Source: Sphaerothrix gracilis
Lineage (GTDB): Bacteria > Cyanobacteriota > Cyanobacteriia > Phormidesmidales > Phormidesmidaceae
DNA: 64,000 nucleotides
NCBI RefSeq assembly: GCF_030405905.1
Contig: NZ_JASATW010000023.1
Coordinates: forward strand, 32,727-96,726
Direction of reading: 5' to 3'
The position numbers were made by a program, and so were the translations under genes. This document shows, in pieces, positions 25,206 to 33,600 of this stretch. Within the stretch, counting starts at the first letter, position 1. Every line of letters starts with the position of its first letter. Under the pieces are notes generated by a model that was not told the DNA's origin, made no database searches, and saw only the letters and a list, made by a program, of their open reading frames with translations.

Positions 25206-25904
25206 ATGCCTGCTTTAGCCAACCGTCAAACCTTTAATTGTTTAACCAGCTATGCCATTGAAACGATTGGCCATGATAATGTTCGCGCCATTCAGCCCTT
25301 TTTTGACTGCCTTCCCGTTGACCCCTATTTCCCAGAGGGATTTCGGTTTCGGCGGTTTTCCCATTTCTCCATCCGAGACAGCATAGTTACCCAACTCCCC
25401 CACACCATCTTTTTCCAGAGCAAAGCCTATAATCCGCACCTGGGCGATGTCTACCGCGAATACGAGGAGATAGATCCGGCGCTGATAGAGCATTCCGCTT
25501 TTCGCCAGGCGCTGCTGACCTTCTTTGATTTTTGTCAGCGCTGCTCTGCCTTTAACACTGTGGGAGTTCACCAAATTCGCGTGACCACCTCTCGCCAGAA
25601 GCAGCGCAGCCCTGCTCCTGAAGGCATCCATCAAGATGGGGTTGATCTAGTTGGGATTCTCTGCCTCGATCGCCACAATTTAGCCGACGGCGAAACCCAT
25701 CTGTATGCAAATCTGCAAAGCCCGCCTGTCTTCCGCAAAATCCTGCAGCCTGGTGAATTGCTGGCCTTCAACGACCATCAGTTTTTCCATTTCACCACAG
25801 ACATCCGGCCAGCGATCGCCGAGCAGGGTCACCGGGATGTCCTAGTCTTTACCTGCCCGGATATTCCGTTCAATCCCCAAGACAAACAGGCAGAGCTAAA
25901 CTAG
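25206..25904 (+). CDS. 2OG-Fe(II) dioxygenase family protein (PF10014-like)
   Basis: A 232-residue protein resembling the 2-oxoglutarate/Fe(II) dioxygenases that include bacterial L-isoleucine hydroxylases. The facial triad is visible: HxD in EGIHQDGVDLVGILCLDR (about residues 145-150) and a distal His in LAFNDHQFFHFTTDIRP; the 2-oxoglutarate-binding Arg is probably R of GHRDVLVF. I chose ATG 25206 because a strong Shine-Dalgarno (AGGAGG, 25193-25198) sits 7 nt before it. The substrate is unknown; free amino acids are the family precedent. A PLP enzyme starts 73 nt downstream on the same strand, likely in one operon. Confidence 0.8.
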   Translation: MPALANRQTFNCLTSYAIETIGHDNVRAIQPFFDCLPVDPYFPEGFRFRRFSHFSIRDSIVTQLPHTIFFQSKAYNPHLGDVYREYEEIDPALIEHSAFRQALLTFFDFCQRCSAFNTVGVHQIRVTTSRQKQRSPAPEGIHQDGVDLVGILCLDRHNLADGETHLYANLQSPPVFRKILQPGELLAFNDHQFFHFTTDIRPAIAEQGHRDVLVFTCPDIPFNPQDKQAELN

Positions 25905-25977
25905 CGCCGCCTTGCTAGCTCATCCGCCTTCTCACCTCCCAGCCCCATATGACGCGCCAGCAAAGGAGACTAGAACT

Positions 25978-27264
25978 GTGTTAGCCCATCCAACTTTGGC
26001 CTCAGCGCTGAGCCTAGAGCCTCATCTAGCCTGGATACGGACTCAGTTTCCAGCGCTGGCTCAGACCTGGCGGGGAGAACCTATCGCTTTCCTAGACGGC
26101 CCAGGCGGCACCCAGGTGCCACAAACCGTTATTGACGCAATCAGCCACTATTTAGTCCAGGCCAATGCCAACGCTCATGGAGCCTTTGCCACCAGCCAGA
26201 AAACCGATCAGGTGATTGCCCACGCCCACGCCGCGATCGCTGACTTGCTTGGCTGCGATCGCGATGAGGTCATCTTTGGGCCGAACATGACGACGCTTAC
26301 CTTTGCCCTCAGCCGCGCCATTGGGCGACAGCTACAACCGGGGGATGAGATTGTTGTCACCCGGCTCGATCACGATGCGAATGTAGCTCCCTGGCGAGCC
26401 TTGGCGGAGCGCGGCGCGATCGTTAAAACCGTAGACATTCACCCAGAAGACTGTACTTTAGATGAGGCGGATCTGGCGCAAAAGCTAAGCTGCCGCACGC
26501 GCCTGGTTGCCGTCACGGCAGCCTCCAATGCCGTCGGTACGATGCCCGATGTGTCTGCGATCGCGCAGATGGCCCATGCGGTAGGAGCGTGGGTGTTTGT
26601 CGATGCCGTCCACTACGCCACACACGCTCCAATTGATGTCAAAGCCTGGGACTGTGATTTCCTCGCCTGCTCTCCCTACAAGTTTTACGGTCCTCATCTG
26701 GGCGTCATTTATGGCAAGCGGGAGCATTTAGCCCGTCTCCGTCCCTACAAAGTCCGTCCCGCCCCCGACAGAATTCCAGCCTGCTGGGAAACAGGAACCC
26801 AAAACCATGAGGGCTTAGCCGGGCTGATTGCCGCCGTTGACTACATTGCAGCCTTAGGTCGGCGACTCGCGCCTCTGGCAACCAGCCGTCGCGCCCAGTT
26901 GATAACGGCGATGACAGCGATGCACCGTTACGGGCAGCAGCTTTGTCAGCGGCTGATCCAGGGACTCCAGACGATGCCTGGGATAACGCTCTACGGCATT
27001 ACTGACCCCCAACGCCTTGACCAGCGAGTAGGAACCATCGCGCTGCGCCAGGGCGATCGCGCTCCGGCAGACATAGCTCAGTTTCTGGCCCAACGCGGTA
27101 TCTTTGTTTGGCACGGCAATTTCTACGCCCTAGGGCTGACCAAGCGACTGGGCCTGGAAGACACAGGCGGCTTCGTGCGGATTGGCCTCGTGCATTACAA
27201 CACGGCTGCCGAGGGCGATCGCTTACTGAGCGCGTTGAGACGCTACTCGCGCTGGCGGCGGTAG
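25978..27264 (+). CDS. Cysteine desulfurase-like PLP enzyme (class V aminotransferase fold)
   Basis: A 428-residue PLP protein of the cysteine-desulfurase-like group (TIGR01976 type). It shows FLDGPGGTQVPQTVIDAI near the start, EVIFGPNMTTLTFAL, the pyridine-ring Asp in VFVDAVHYATHAPID, and the Schiff-base lysine in LACSPYKFYGPHLG. The catalytic cysteine loop of true desulfurases is not evident, so another activity, such as a lyase or an aminotransfer step, is possible. The GTG at 25978 is supported by an upstream AGGAG. It ends 6 nt from the convergent antiporter gene. The dioxygenase upstream suggests that one enzyme modifies an amino acid and the other acts on the product. Confidence 0.78.
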   Translation: MLAHPTLASALSLEPHLAWIRTQFPALAQTWRGEPIAFLDGPGGTQVPQTVIDAISHYLVQANANAHGAFATSQKTDQVIAHAHAAIADLLGCDRDEVIFGPNMTTLTFALSRAIGRQLQPGDEIVVTRLDHDANVAPWRALAERGAIVKTVDIHPEDCTLDEADLAQKLSCRTRLVAVTAASNAVGTMPDVSAIAQMAHAVGAWVFVDAVHYATHAPIDVKAWDCDFLACSPYKFYGPHLGVIYGKREHLARLRPYKVRPAPDRIPACWETGTQNHEGLAGLIAAVDYIAALGRRLAPLATSRRAQLITAMTAMHRYGQQLCQRLIQGLQTMPGITLYGITDPQRLDQRVGTIALRQGDRAPADIAQFLAQRGIFVWHGNFYALGLTKRLGLEDTGGFVRIGLVHYNTAAEGDRLLSALRRYSRWRR

Positions 27265-27270
27265 AAGTCG

Positions 27271-29382
27271 CTAGGCTTTTAACAAATAGCCGCCGGCGCG
27301 AACCGGGCGATCGGCGCGTTGGGGATGGGGTTCACCTACAAGAATAATGGAGCCTTTGATCTGATCAATCAGCGGCGTGGTGCTAGCCCCTAGCGTCAAA
27401 CCATTGCCGACCCGGCGACGCTGCAGGCGCAGCAGGGTCAAGTCGTAGCTGCGAGCCGTTTTGACAATGGCTGAAACGACATTATCGCTGGCTAAAAGCT
27501 GCACTTCGATAGGGGTTTCGGCTACCGGTAGCCGCTCAACCAGTAGCTCTATTTGCTTCCGCAAGCGGGTTTGGCGAATGTCGGAAGCGCGGGGATGGTA
27601 GACGTGCAGCAGGGTGATTTTGGCCTGATGGGTACTGGCTAATACCTGGGCAAACCGCAGCGATCGCAACACCGATGGGGAGAGATTTTCAATCGGTAGC
27701 AAAATTGTTTTGAAACTAGCGGGCGAATCCAGCAGGCGGGCTACCACAACAGGACAGTGAGCTGACCATAGGACAGTGTCCTGAATATTGCTAAAGAGCT
27801 GGGGCCGCAGCCGCGATCGCCGCCCCATCCCCAGCAGAATCAGGTTGGCATTTTCCTCCCGGCTGACGTGAGAAACTGCCTGCGCCACGTTGTATTCAAT
27901 TCTGAGCCTGGGGTCTATGGTGGCTTCTAAGCCGGCGCTGATGGCCTGAGCCGCCTCCAACCGCTGGCGGCTGCGGGCCAAGGCTTTGGCTAGCTGAGGC
28001 GAATCCATTTGGGGCTGAGCCAGCGCGATCGCCAGCGGAATGACGCGGCCATTTTTATAGCGGGCTACGGTGGCAGCTAGTTCAATTAGCCACTGCTCCG
28101 TGTTGGGATTGTAGACGGGCACAACCACCGCAAATGATTCGGGCATATCGCTAGGGGGCGGCAGCCAGTCAAAAACCTCAGACTCGTCAAAAGCCTCTTG
28201 CACAACCAGATCTCTACCGGCTCTAGCCGTCACCAACGGCCCCAAAACCGCCGTCACCAGCATCAGCAAGATAATGCTGTTAAACACCTGCGAATTGATA
28301 ATTTCGGCTTCGTATCCCACCAGCGCTGCCGCTAGAGTCGCCGCCACCTGAGGAATAGACAGCGACCACATCGTCCAGGTTTGAGGCCAGCTGTAGCCAA
28401 AGAGCTGCCGCGCCCCCAAGGAGGCCAGTCCCTTAGTCAGCAGCAGCACGCCGACAATCAAAAGCGGCAGCTCAACAAACGACAAAATGCTGCTAAAGGC
28501 TTGCAGATCGAGCAGCAGTCCCATCGCCACAAAAAACATAGGAATAAACAGGACGCTGCCCATAAACTCCGTTTTTTCCTTCACCGGACCGTCGCCAATG
28601 ACGCTATTGATGGCCAGTCCGGCTAAAAATGCGCCAATGATGTTTTCCACACCAATCAGCTGGGCCACGAGCGCGCATAGAAATACTGAAAGCAGCACGA
28701 AGAGAAACTGATTGCCCTCATCTTTGCCCGTCTTGCGAAAGAAGACTTGGCCTAGCTGCTTTAGACCAAACAGCACCGCGATCGCGTACAGCCCCAGCGA
28801 CCCCAACAGCGTCAGTAGCTTCAGAGCAGAGAAATCTCCCTGATTGATGCCCAGGCAGATCGCCAAAACCAGCAGGGAACCAATATCAGTGAAGATGGTA
28901 GCGCCAACGGTAACCGTGACCGCTTCATCCCCGACAATGCCCAGTCGCTGCACGATTGGATAGGCCAGCAGCGTGTGGGAGGCCAGCAGGGAACCAATCA
29001 AAACCGCCGCCAGCCAGCCAAAACCAAATAGCAAACCGATGGCAATACCGCCCACTAAAGGAATGGCAAATGTTAGCAAACCAAAGCCAATTGAGCGATC
29101 GCGCGTTCTCTGAAATAGCGCCAAATCAATCTCAAGTCCGGCCACAAACATCAGGTAGATTTTGCCAATTTCTGAAAACAGCTTCATGATTTCAGCATCG
29201 GCACTGAGCCAACCTAAACCGCTACTGCCAAACAAAACCCCTGCCGCAATCAGTCCCACCAGCCCTGGCAGTTTTAGCCGTTCAAAGAGGGGCGGCGTGA
29301 CCAGCACAATAGCCAGCAGCAGCACAAAAGTTGTGACAGGCTCTCGCAGCGTTTGAGAGACAGGTTCCACCAGAAGAAGCAT
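27271..29382 (-). CDS. Kef-type cation/proton antiporter (CPA2) with two universal-stress domains
   Basis: A 703-residue inner-membrane protein. Residues about 15-390 are a CPA2 antiporter with about a dozen hydrophobic helices, including the family blocks PPLFERLKLPGLVGLIAAGVL-like start, MFVAGLEIDL, ASHTLLAYPIVQRLG and TIFTDIGSLLVLAI, the latter holding the transport aspartate. The cytoplasmic tail has two universal-stress-protein-like domains, about 405-550 (with LILLGMGRRSRLRP) and about 555-690 (FKTILLPIENLSPSV...). It probably exchanges Na+ or K+ for H+, with the tail sensing nucleotides. A perfect 24-nt palindrome lies 22 nt upstream of its ATG. Confidence 0.88.
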   Translation of the reverse strand: MLLLVEPVSQTLREPVTTFVLLLAIVLVTPPLFERLKLPGLVGLIAAGVLFGSSGLGWLSADAEIMKLFSEIGKIYLMFVAGLEIDLALFQRTRDRSIGFGLLTFAIPLVGGIAIGLLFGFGWLAAVLIGSLLASHTLLAYPIVQRLGIVGDEAVTVTVGATIFTDIGSLLVLAICLGINQGDFSALKLLTLLGSLGLYAIAVLFGLKQLGQVFFRKTGKDEGNQFLFVLLSVFLCALVAQLIGVENIIGAFLAGLAINSVIGDGPVKEKTEFMGSVLFIPMFFVAMGLLLDLQAFSSILSFVELPLLIVGVLLLTKGLASLGARQLFGYSWPQTWTMWSLSIPQVAATLAAALVGYEAEIINSQVFNSIILLMLVTAVLGPLVTARAGRDLVVQEAFDESEVFDWLPPPSDMPESFAVVVPVYNPNTEQWLIELAATVARYKNGRVIPLAIALAQPQMDSPQLAKALARSRQRLEAAQAISAGLEATIDPRLRIEYNVAQAVSHVSREENANLILLGMGRRSRLRPQLFSNIQDTVLWSAHCPVVVARLLDSPASFKTILLPIENLSPSVLRSLRFAQVLASTHQAKITLLHVYHPRASDIRQTRLRKQIELLVERLPVAETPIEVQLLASDNVVSAIVKTARSYDLTLLRLQRRRVGNGLTLGASTTPLIDQIKGSIILVGEPHPQRADRPVRAGGYLLKA

Positions 29383-29403
29383 AAATCGTACCTCTACAGA
29401 GAG

Positions 29404-29427
29404 GGCCAGGAATTTAAATTCCTGGCC
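29404..29427. promoter_or_regulatory. 24-nt perfect palindrome upstream of the antiporter gene
   Basis: GGCCAGGAATTT followed by its exact complement AAATTCCTGGCC gives a 24-nt palindrome with no spacer. It lies just upstream of the AGAGG ribosome-binding sequence of the antiporter gene. It could be an operator for a dimeric regulator, or could fold in RNA and affect translation or terminate the upstream transcript; it lacks a U-tract. Confidence 0.5.
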
Positions 29428-29471
29428 GCAAAGGATTCGCTGAAACTATAGATTCTGATTGAATTTATTCA

Positions 29472-29528
29472 CTTAAGATTGCGGCTTTTAGCTAGCCCTG
29501 TCTCTCCATCTCAAGATGGAATCTTAAG
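29472..29528. repeat. Nested inverted repeats downstream of the stress-protein gene
   Basis: CTTAAGATT (29472-29480) is repeated inverted as AATCTTAAG (29520-29528). Inside the enclosed 39 nt is a second dyad, TCCATCT-CA-AGATGGA. The structure lies 66 nt past the stop of the glycine-zipper stress-protein gene, so a 3' UTR structure or terminator-like element is plausible. Confidence 0.45.
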
Positions 29529-29594
29529 CAAGCCTGACTGGTTTCCTCAATCTCAGTGCGTGAGGAGCTTGAGATCTGCCGCCCAAACGACAGC

Positions 29595-30947
29595 TTAATA
29601 AAGGCGGCGATCCGCAGAGTAGCTGCCTACCGGCACGCCCAGTTGAGCCTCCCAAACGGCATCCTGGCCGACGTTTTCTGCCTGCAAGGACGATTGAAAG
29701 GCCGGATAAATCCCCCATTCCTCAATGCCATAAGAGCTGAAGATTTTCTCAGCGCTCAGGATTTCAGCTTCAGTCCCCGTGGCGACGATGATATACTGCC
29801 CCGCCGCCAAACGCTCGTGATAAACCTTGGCCCTATCTTCTGGAATCCCCATCCCGACTAAAGTTCCCAGTAGACCGCCAGCCGCAGCCCCAATCGCGCT
29901 ACCCGCCAGCGCCGCAGCGATCGCAGTACCAGCCGTTCCCGCTAGAAAAATCGGTCCTACCCCTGGTATCGCCAGCGTTCCCAGCCCAACTAGCAGCCCG
30001 GTTAAGCCACCCACAGATCCCCCGGCTAGCGCTCCGGCAGTGGCTCCTTTACCCATCTGAGAACGATCCACATCGTAGAGATTGACCTGAGCGATCGGAT
30101 CGGCTCCCTCACGCCTAGAGTCAACACCGTCAATCTGCTTGACAGCGCTGGGCGCCTTAATCCGATCGCCGTTGCGGGTGATCACTGATATGCGCTCCAG
30201 CGGAAAGCCCATCTGCTGGAGATCTCGCAGAGCCGCTTCTGTCTCCGGATAGTGCCGAAAGGCACCGACTGCAAACCGGGCAGTGTCAGACTCACCAGCA
30301 GATTCATACGGCAAACCGTCAGCAGGCCCAGGAGGCGTTGATACAGCAGGGGCCGCTGCCATAAAGCTAGCTGGCGGAGAAACTGGCTGCTCCGAAGGCA
30401 CGTCTGCCGCCGCTATCTCATAGATCTGCCAGTGATTGATCTGGCAGTGATGCAAAATCTCCTCCGCCTCTAGAATGTCAGGGCCAGAGCCTTCCACCCC
30501 AATTAGACAATCGCCTCGCCCAATGCGATCGCTGTACAAAGCGGCTGTCTGCTCAGGAATACCCAAAGTCCTCAGCGCTTCTATGCTAGAACCGGCAAAG
30601 TTATTGAGGGAGGAGACGATCTCACTCAGCCGTCCCCCGGCAACAACAGATCCGGTTCCTAACAGATCGAGCTGGCTAGGCCGAGCGACTAGCCCAGACA
30701 AACCACTGATCATGCTATTGGCGGCAGAACTGGGGGCGATGGGGTTGGTAGCTGAAGGTAGAGATCCCAAATAGCGACTGTCTAAAGACGCTGTCGCTAA
30801 ATCATCATGGCGATCGCTGCTTTTGGCGAGAAAAGAGAGCTGATGGCTCAAAAACCCTGCCTCTTTTAGCTTCTCTAAAGCGACCTCTGCATCCTGATAG
30901 CTGAAAAAGACGCCTAATCCTAGTAAAGAGTGATTAGAAAAAACCAT
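29595..30947 (-). CDS. General stress-type protein with glycine-zipper domain and duplicated motif
   Basis: A 450-residue protein whose precise family I cannot name; parts resemble YflT/GS17M-like general stress proteins. The motif 'sequence-gazing' block occurs twice: GLGVFFSYQDAEVALEKLKEAGF near residue 10 and AVGAFRHYPETEAALRDLQQMGF near residue 230, each followed by a region ending GIPE...A..Y..R...G (LGIPEQTAALYSDRIGRG and MGIPEDRAKVYHERLAAG). The second copy contains long Gly/Ala zippers (about 310-370) able to insert into or cross a membrane. A Pro/Ala-rich linker joins the halves. ATG 30947 is preferred; an upstream in-frame start adds 22 hydrophobic residues. The antiporter follows on the same strand, and its stress domains fit a shared stress role. 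Confidence 0.65.
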   Translation of the reverse strand: MVFSNHSLLGLGVFFSYQDAEVALEKLKEAGFLSHQLSFLAKSSDRHDDLATASLDSRYLGSLPSATNPIAPSSAANSMISGLSGLVARPSQLDLLGTGSVVAGGRLSEIVSSLNNFAGSSIEALRTLGIPEQTAALYSDRIGRGDCLIGVEGSGPDILEAEEILHHCQINHWQIYEIAAADVPSEQPVSPPASFMAAAPAVSTPPGPADGLPYESAGESDTARFAVGAFRHYPETEAALRDLQQMGFPLERISVITRNGDRIKAPSAVKQIDGVDSRREGADPIAQVNLYDVDRSQMGKGATAGALAGGSVGGLTGLLVGLGTLAIPGVGPIFLAGTAGTAIAAALAGSAIGAAAGGLLGTLVGMGIPEDRAKVYHERLAAGQYIIVATGTEAEILSAEKIFSSYGIEEWGIYPAFQSSLQAENVGQDAVWEAQLGVPVGSYSADRRLY

Positions 30948-31324
30948 AATTGACCTCGCAATATGTTGAAAACCTGTAGCGATAAAAACATAAGAGCAGG
31001 CAATAAAGAGCAAACTTTCTGAACAAAAAGGCTCAGATAACTCTTAGCTTTTAATAACTACTATGGCTTTGGTTATGCACATACCTTAGCGATCAAAAGG
31101 TTAAAAACTCGATAACAATATCGCTGTTTTACAGCCGTATGGCGCGACCCCTTTAATTTTGGTATTGCTGATTTTGGGTATAAATTCAAGCGCGAGCAAG
31201 ATGCTCGCACTAACCTGTCTGACAATAAAGGCGAGGAGTGTGAGCGTCTCGCTCACGACCGGCCAACATCAGATTCATCCCTTGATTCAGCCACGCCTAA
31301 TTTTGCAATAGCTGATCTTATGGC
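30948..31324. other. Intergenic region with two short hairpin repeats
   Basis: This gap lies between the stress-protein gene and the FAD oxidoreductase gene, both on the minus strand. Its upstream half, next to the stress-protein start, is AT-rich. The other half holds two perfect hairpins, listed separately. I saw no further gene. Confidence 0.4.
31192..31256. repeat. Pair of perfect 7-bp hairpins (GCGAGCA/GTGAGCG type)
   Basis: GCGAGCA-AGA-TGCTCGC (31192-31208) and GTGAGCG-TCT-CGCTCAC (31240-31256) are two hairpins of the same size and related sequence, 31 nt apart. Short GC-rich hairpins of this kind with GAGCAAGATGCTC cores are common interspersed repeats in cyanobacterial genomes. They may end the transcript of the neighbouring genes or be mobile-repeat remnants. 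Confidence 0.5.
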
Positions 31325-32518
31325 CTAAGACGTGACCTGCAATCCCCGGTCAAAGCGGCTAGGCTGCATCTGCTCAATCAGGGCATCTGCTTCGCCCGTC
31401 AGCCAACGGACAAATCGAGCTGCCGTAGGCGGCAAAATCGCGAAGGGGCTGCCAAACCCAGTAAAAACCTGTAGGCCCGTAACGCCTGGAACCCCCCCTA
31501 CCAGCGGTATGCCATCTCGGCTAAAAGAGACTAAGCACGAATACCACTGCCCTGGCACGTCTTTTAACACGGGTAACAGATGGCTGACAGCCGCGCGAAT
31601 CCGCGCTTCGCTGCGAGCAGCATCAACCGGGGGCTGTGGGCTGGTGAGCAAGCGGCTAATCTGACCGATACGTAAACGACCGTCAAGAAACTGAACCACG
31701 CCAGCATCCAAAATAGGCTCGGCAATTTTATGACCCGGTTCTTGCCACAGCCTTTCAGTTTCCGGCTGGCTGGCCTGACTTTCCAACTCAAAGCGCTGCA
31801 GTCCTGCAGGCATAATCAGGCTGCGAATTGAAAAGTCTACGGCAGGGGTTTCAATCAGCTCTGCCTGAGTGAAATAGACGGGAACCACAATGCCAGAACG
31901 CTGCAGGATCTGGCGGCTCAGTCCGCCTGCGGCCACCACTACATTGGCTGCCGCGTAGGCCTGCTGGGGGGTGGTAATGCCGGTAACGCGATCGCCAATC
32001 TTGACCAGCCCGGTGACTTCTGCAATGAAGCGATCGCCGCCAAGCCGCTGAAACGCTTGGTTATAGGCTGCCACTAGCGCCATAGGCTCTACATGGCCGT
32101 GGCGAACGGTTAAAGCGCCAGCGATCGCCTCTGGGTTGAGCTGCGGCTCTAGAGACTGGGCTTCGGCAGGGCTGATGAGCTGGGGCGCGATGTCGAACTT
32201 TTCATAGTCGCGGGCGATTGCTGTTGGATCTGCCGCCGCATCAATGGTCAGCACCAAATCCAGTTCTCTAAACTGAGTATCGGCCTCTAGCTCTTGCGAA
32301 AACTGGCGCTGACGCTCCATCCCTTCTTGGCAAAGCTGCCGGGTGAGATCAGTCGTACCGGACCAGTAGGGAATGCCCCCGTAGCTAAACCGGGTGGCGC
32401 TAGCCGGTTCCAAAGCGCGATCGATTACCAGCACGCTTGCCCCACACCGCGCTAGCTCGTAGCTCAGGGCAGCTCCAGCTAGCCCGTTGCCCACCACAAT
32501 CCAGTCATAGGTTTTCAT
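31325..32518 (-). CDS. FAD-dependent amino-acid-oxidase-like (DAO family) oxidoreductase
   Basis: A 397-residue DAO-family flavoprotein. The FAD-binding fold is at the N-terminus (YDWIVVGNGLAGAALSYELA, with the acidic end of strand 2 at VIDRA). ATRFSYGGIPYW is an early family block. The C-terminal FAD-contact region is SFSRDGIPLVGGVPGVTGLQV then FTGFGSPFAILP. The substrate, an amino acid or amine, cannot be told from the sequence. I use ATG 32518. The HAS-barrel gene is 34 nt upstream on the same strand and the two may be co-transcribed. Confidence 0.8.
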   Translation of the reverse strand: MKTYDWIVVGNGLAGAALSYELARCGASVLVIDRALEPASATRFSYGGIPYWSGTTDLTRQLCQEGMERQRQFSQELEADTQFRELDLVLTIDAAADPTAIARDYEKFDIAPQLISPAEAQSLEPQLNPEAIAGALTVRHGHVEPMALVAAYNQAFQRLGGDRFIAEVTGLVKIGDRVTGITTPQQAYAAANVVVAAGGLSRQILQRSGIVVPVYFTQAELIETPAVDFSIRSLIMPAGLQRFELESQASQPETERLWQEPGHKIAEPILDAGVVQFLDGRLRIGQISRLLTSPQPPVDAARSEARIRAAVSHLLPVLKDVPGQWYSCLVSFSRDGIPLVGGVPGVTGLQVFTGFGSPFAILPPTAARFVRWLTGEADALIEQMQPSRFDRGLQVTS

Positions 32519-32552
32519 CACCCGACCCTCATCAATAGAAGCTGGCTAAAGT

Positions 32553-33206
32553 TCAAGGATGAATCTGATTAAGAATAACCCGCAGGCGATCGTAATCGTC
32601 CTTCAAAACGATGCTCAGAGTGCGGCCCGCCTGTACCAGCCAGTCGCGATCGGCTTTGCGGAGCTGATAGATTTGGCGAATAGTCGCTGCCATCAGGCTG
32701 TCTACGGGCGCGCCAGGGACTTCCAGCAGGGTTCTGAAAAAATCGAGCTGCTGGCTGAACTGGACAATTTCGTCAGCAGGACAGCGATAGACAGCCTGAT
32801 GAATCTGGGGCGGTCGCGGCGGGAGGTGCTGATAAATCAGATTGCTGGGGCGATCGCCCGTTCCAGGCTGAAAACCGATAATGGCCGAGCGAAATTCGGT
32901 TTTGAGCATGGCAAAGATCTGAGGCTGCTGCTCTCGCAGTTCCGCCAAGGACAAGCCTAAAGCTCTAGCTCGGTGGACTGAATCGATCGGGCTAGTGGTG
33001 GCGTAATAGACTACAGCATAAATTTGATTGCCGGATTCTTCATCCACCGACTTGACCCAGCTCCCGAAAGGAGGCATCGCCGGAAAGCTCAGGTCTTCAG
33101 GCTCTAGGCACTGAGATAAGAACTCGGTCGTTGCCGTTTCGATCACCTCAGCAATGTGATCAGCATGGCGAGCCTGGGTCGAAAATTGCGGCAGGGGAAG
33201 ACGCAT
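32553..33206 (-). CDS. HAS-barrel-domain conserved cyanobacterial protein
   Basis: A 217-residue soluble protein of a group widespread in cyanobacteria and annotated as HAS-barrel proteins. The N-terminal part contains SFPAMPPFGSWVKSVDE and IYAVVYYATTSPIDSVHRARALG, matching the small beta-barrel found at the start of HerA-like ATPases. The rest is helical, with LRKADRDWLVQAGRTLSIVLKDDYDRLR at the end. No catalytic residues are apparent. The ndhS gene ends 29 nt upstream on the same strand. Function unknown. Confidence 0.65.
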   Translation of the reverse strand: MRLPLPQFSTQARHADHIAEVIETATTEFLSQCLEPEDLSFPAMPPFGSWVKSVDEESGNQIYAVVYYATTSPIDSVHRARALGLSLAELREQQPQIFAMLKTEFRSAIIGFQPGTGDRPSNLIYQHLPPRPPQIHQAVYRCPADEIVQFSQQLDFFRTLLEVPGAPVDSLMAATIRQIYQLRKADRDWLVQAGRTLSIVLKDDYDRLRVILNQIHP

Positions 33207-33235
33207 ACTAATTTTGCCGCCTCAAGAGGAAACCA

Positions 33236-33421
33236 CTACTTTTTACCGCGTTTGTCTACCAGTTCTAGGTCAGACAGACGAAAGGTTACAAGCTTGTCCC
33301 AGTTACCGCCTTCAAACAGGACGGCGACTTTACCATCGCTGATTCGCTGTACCTGGCCTTCAAAGCCGTAGTAAGTGTCGTCGAGATTCACAACTTTGAC
33401 GGGAGAACCTGGCAAAATCAT
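33236..33421 (-). CDS. ndhS: NAD(P)H dehydrogenase-like complex 1 subunit S
   Basis: NdhS is the small SH3-like stromal/cytoplasmic subunit that helps ferredoxin dock to the photosynthetic NDH-1 complex used in cyclic electron flow. The 61-residue product MILPGSPVKVVNLDDTYYGF... followed by EGQVQRISDGKVAVLFEGGN and WDKLVTFRLSDLELVDK matches the family along its entire length. ATG 33421 is preferred to an upstream TTG. A ferredoxin gene (petF) lies 3 kb away on the same strand. An inverted repeat lies just upstream. Confidence 0.9.
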   Translation of the reverse strand: MILPGSPVKVVNLDDTYYGFEGQVQRISDGKVAVLFEGGNWDKLVTFRLSDLELVDKRGKK

Positions 33422-33455
33422 ATTCAATCGCTGTCGCAATAGCCTTTCATTGATT

Positions 33456-33489
33456 AAGCTTACAGTCTAAATTCACAAATTGTAAGCTT
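33456..33489. repeat. Inverted repeat upstream of ndhS
   Basis: AAGCTTACA (33456-33464) and TGTAAGCTT (33481-33489) form a perfect 9-bp dyad with a 16-nt spacer. It lies between the ndhS start and the end of the exopolyphosphatase gene, so it may be the ppx terminator structure or an ndhS operator. Confidence 0.4.
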
Positions 33490-33600
33490 TTCCTGAGGTG
33501 GAGTGCCGTTGGTAAGGCTGAGTTGAGCGATCGCCCAAAGCTGCTCAAAAGTAGCTGTCATCTTTGAGAACAGGGATTGTCAGCTTGAAGCAGAGAATTC

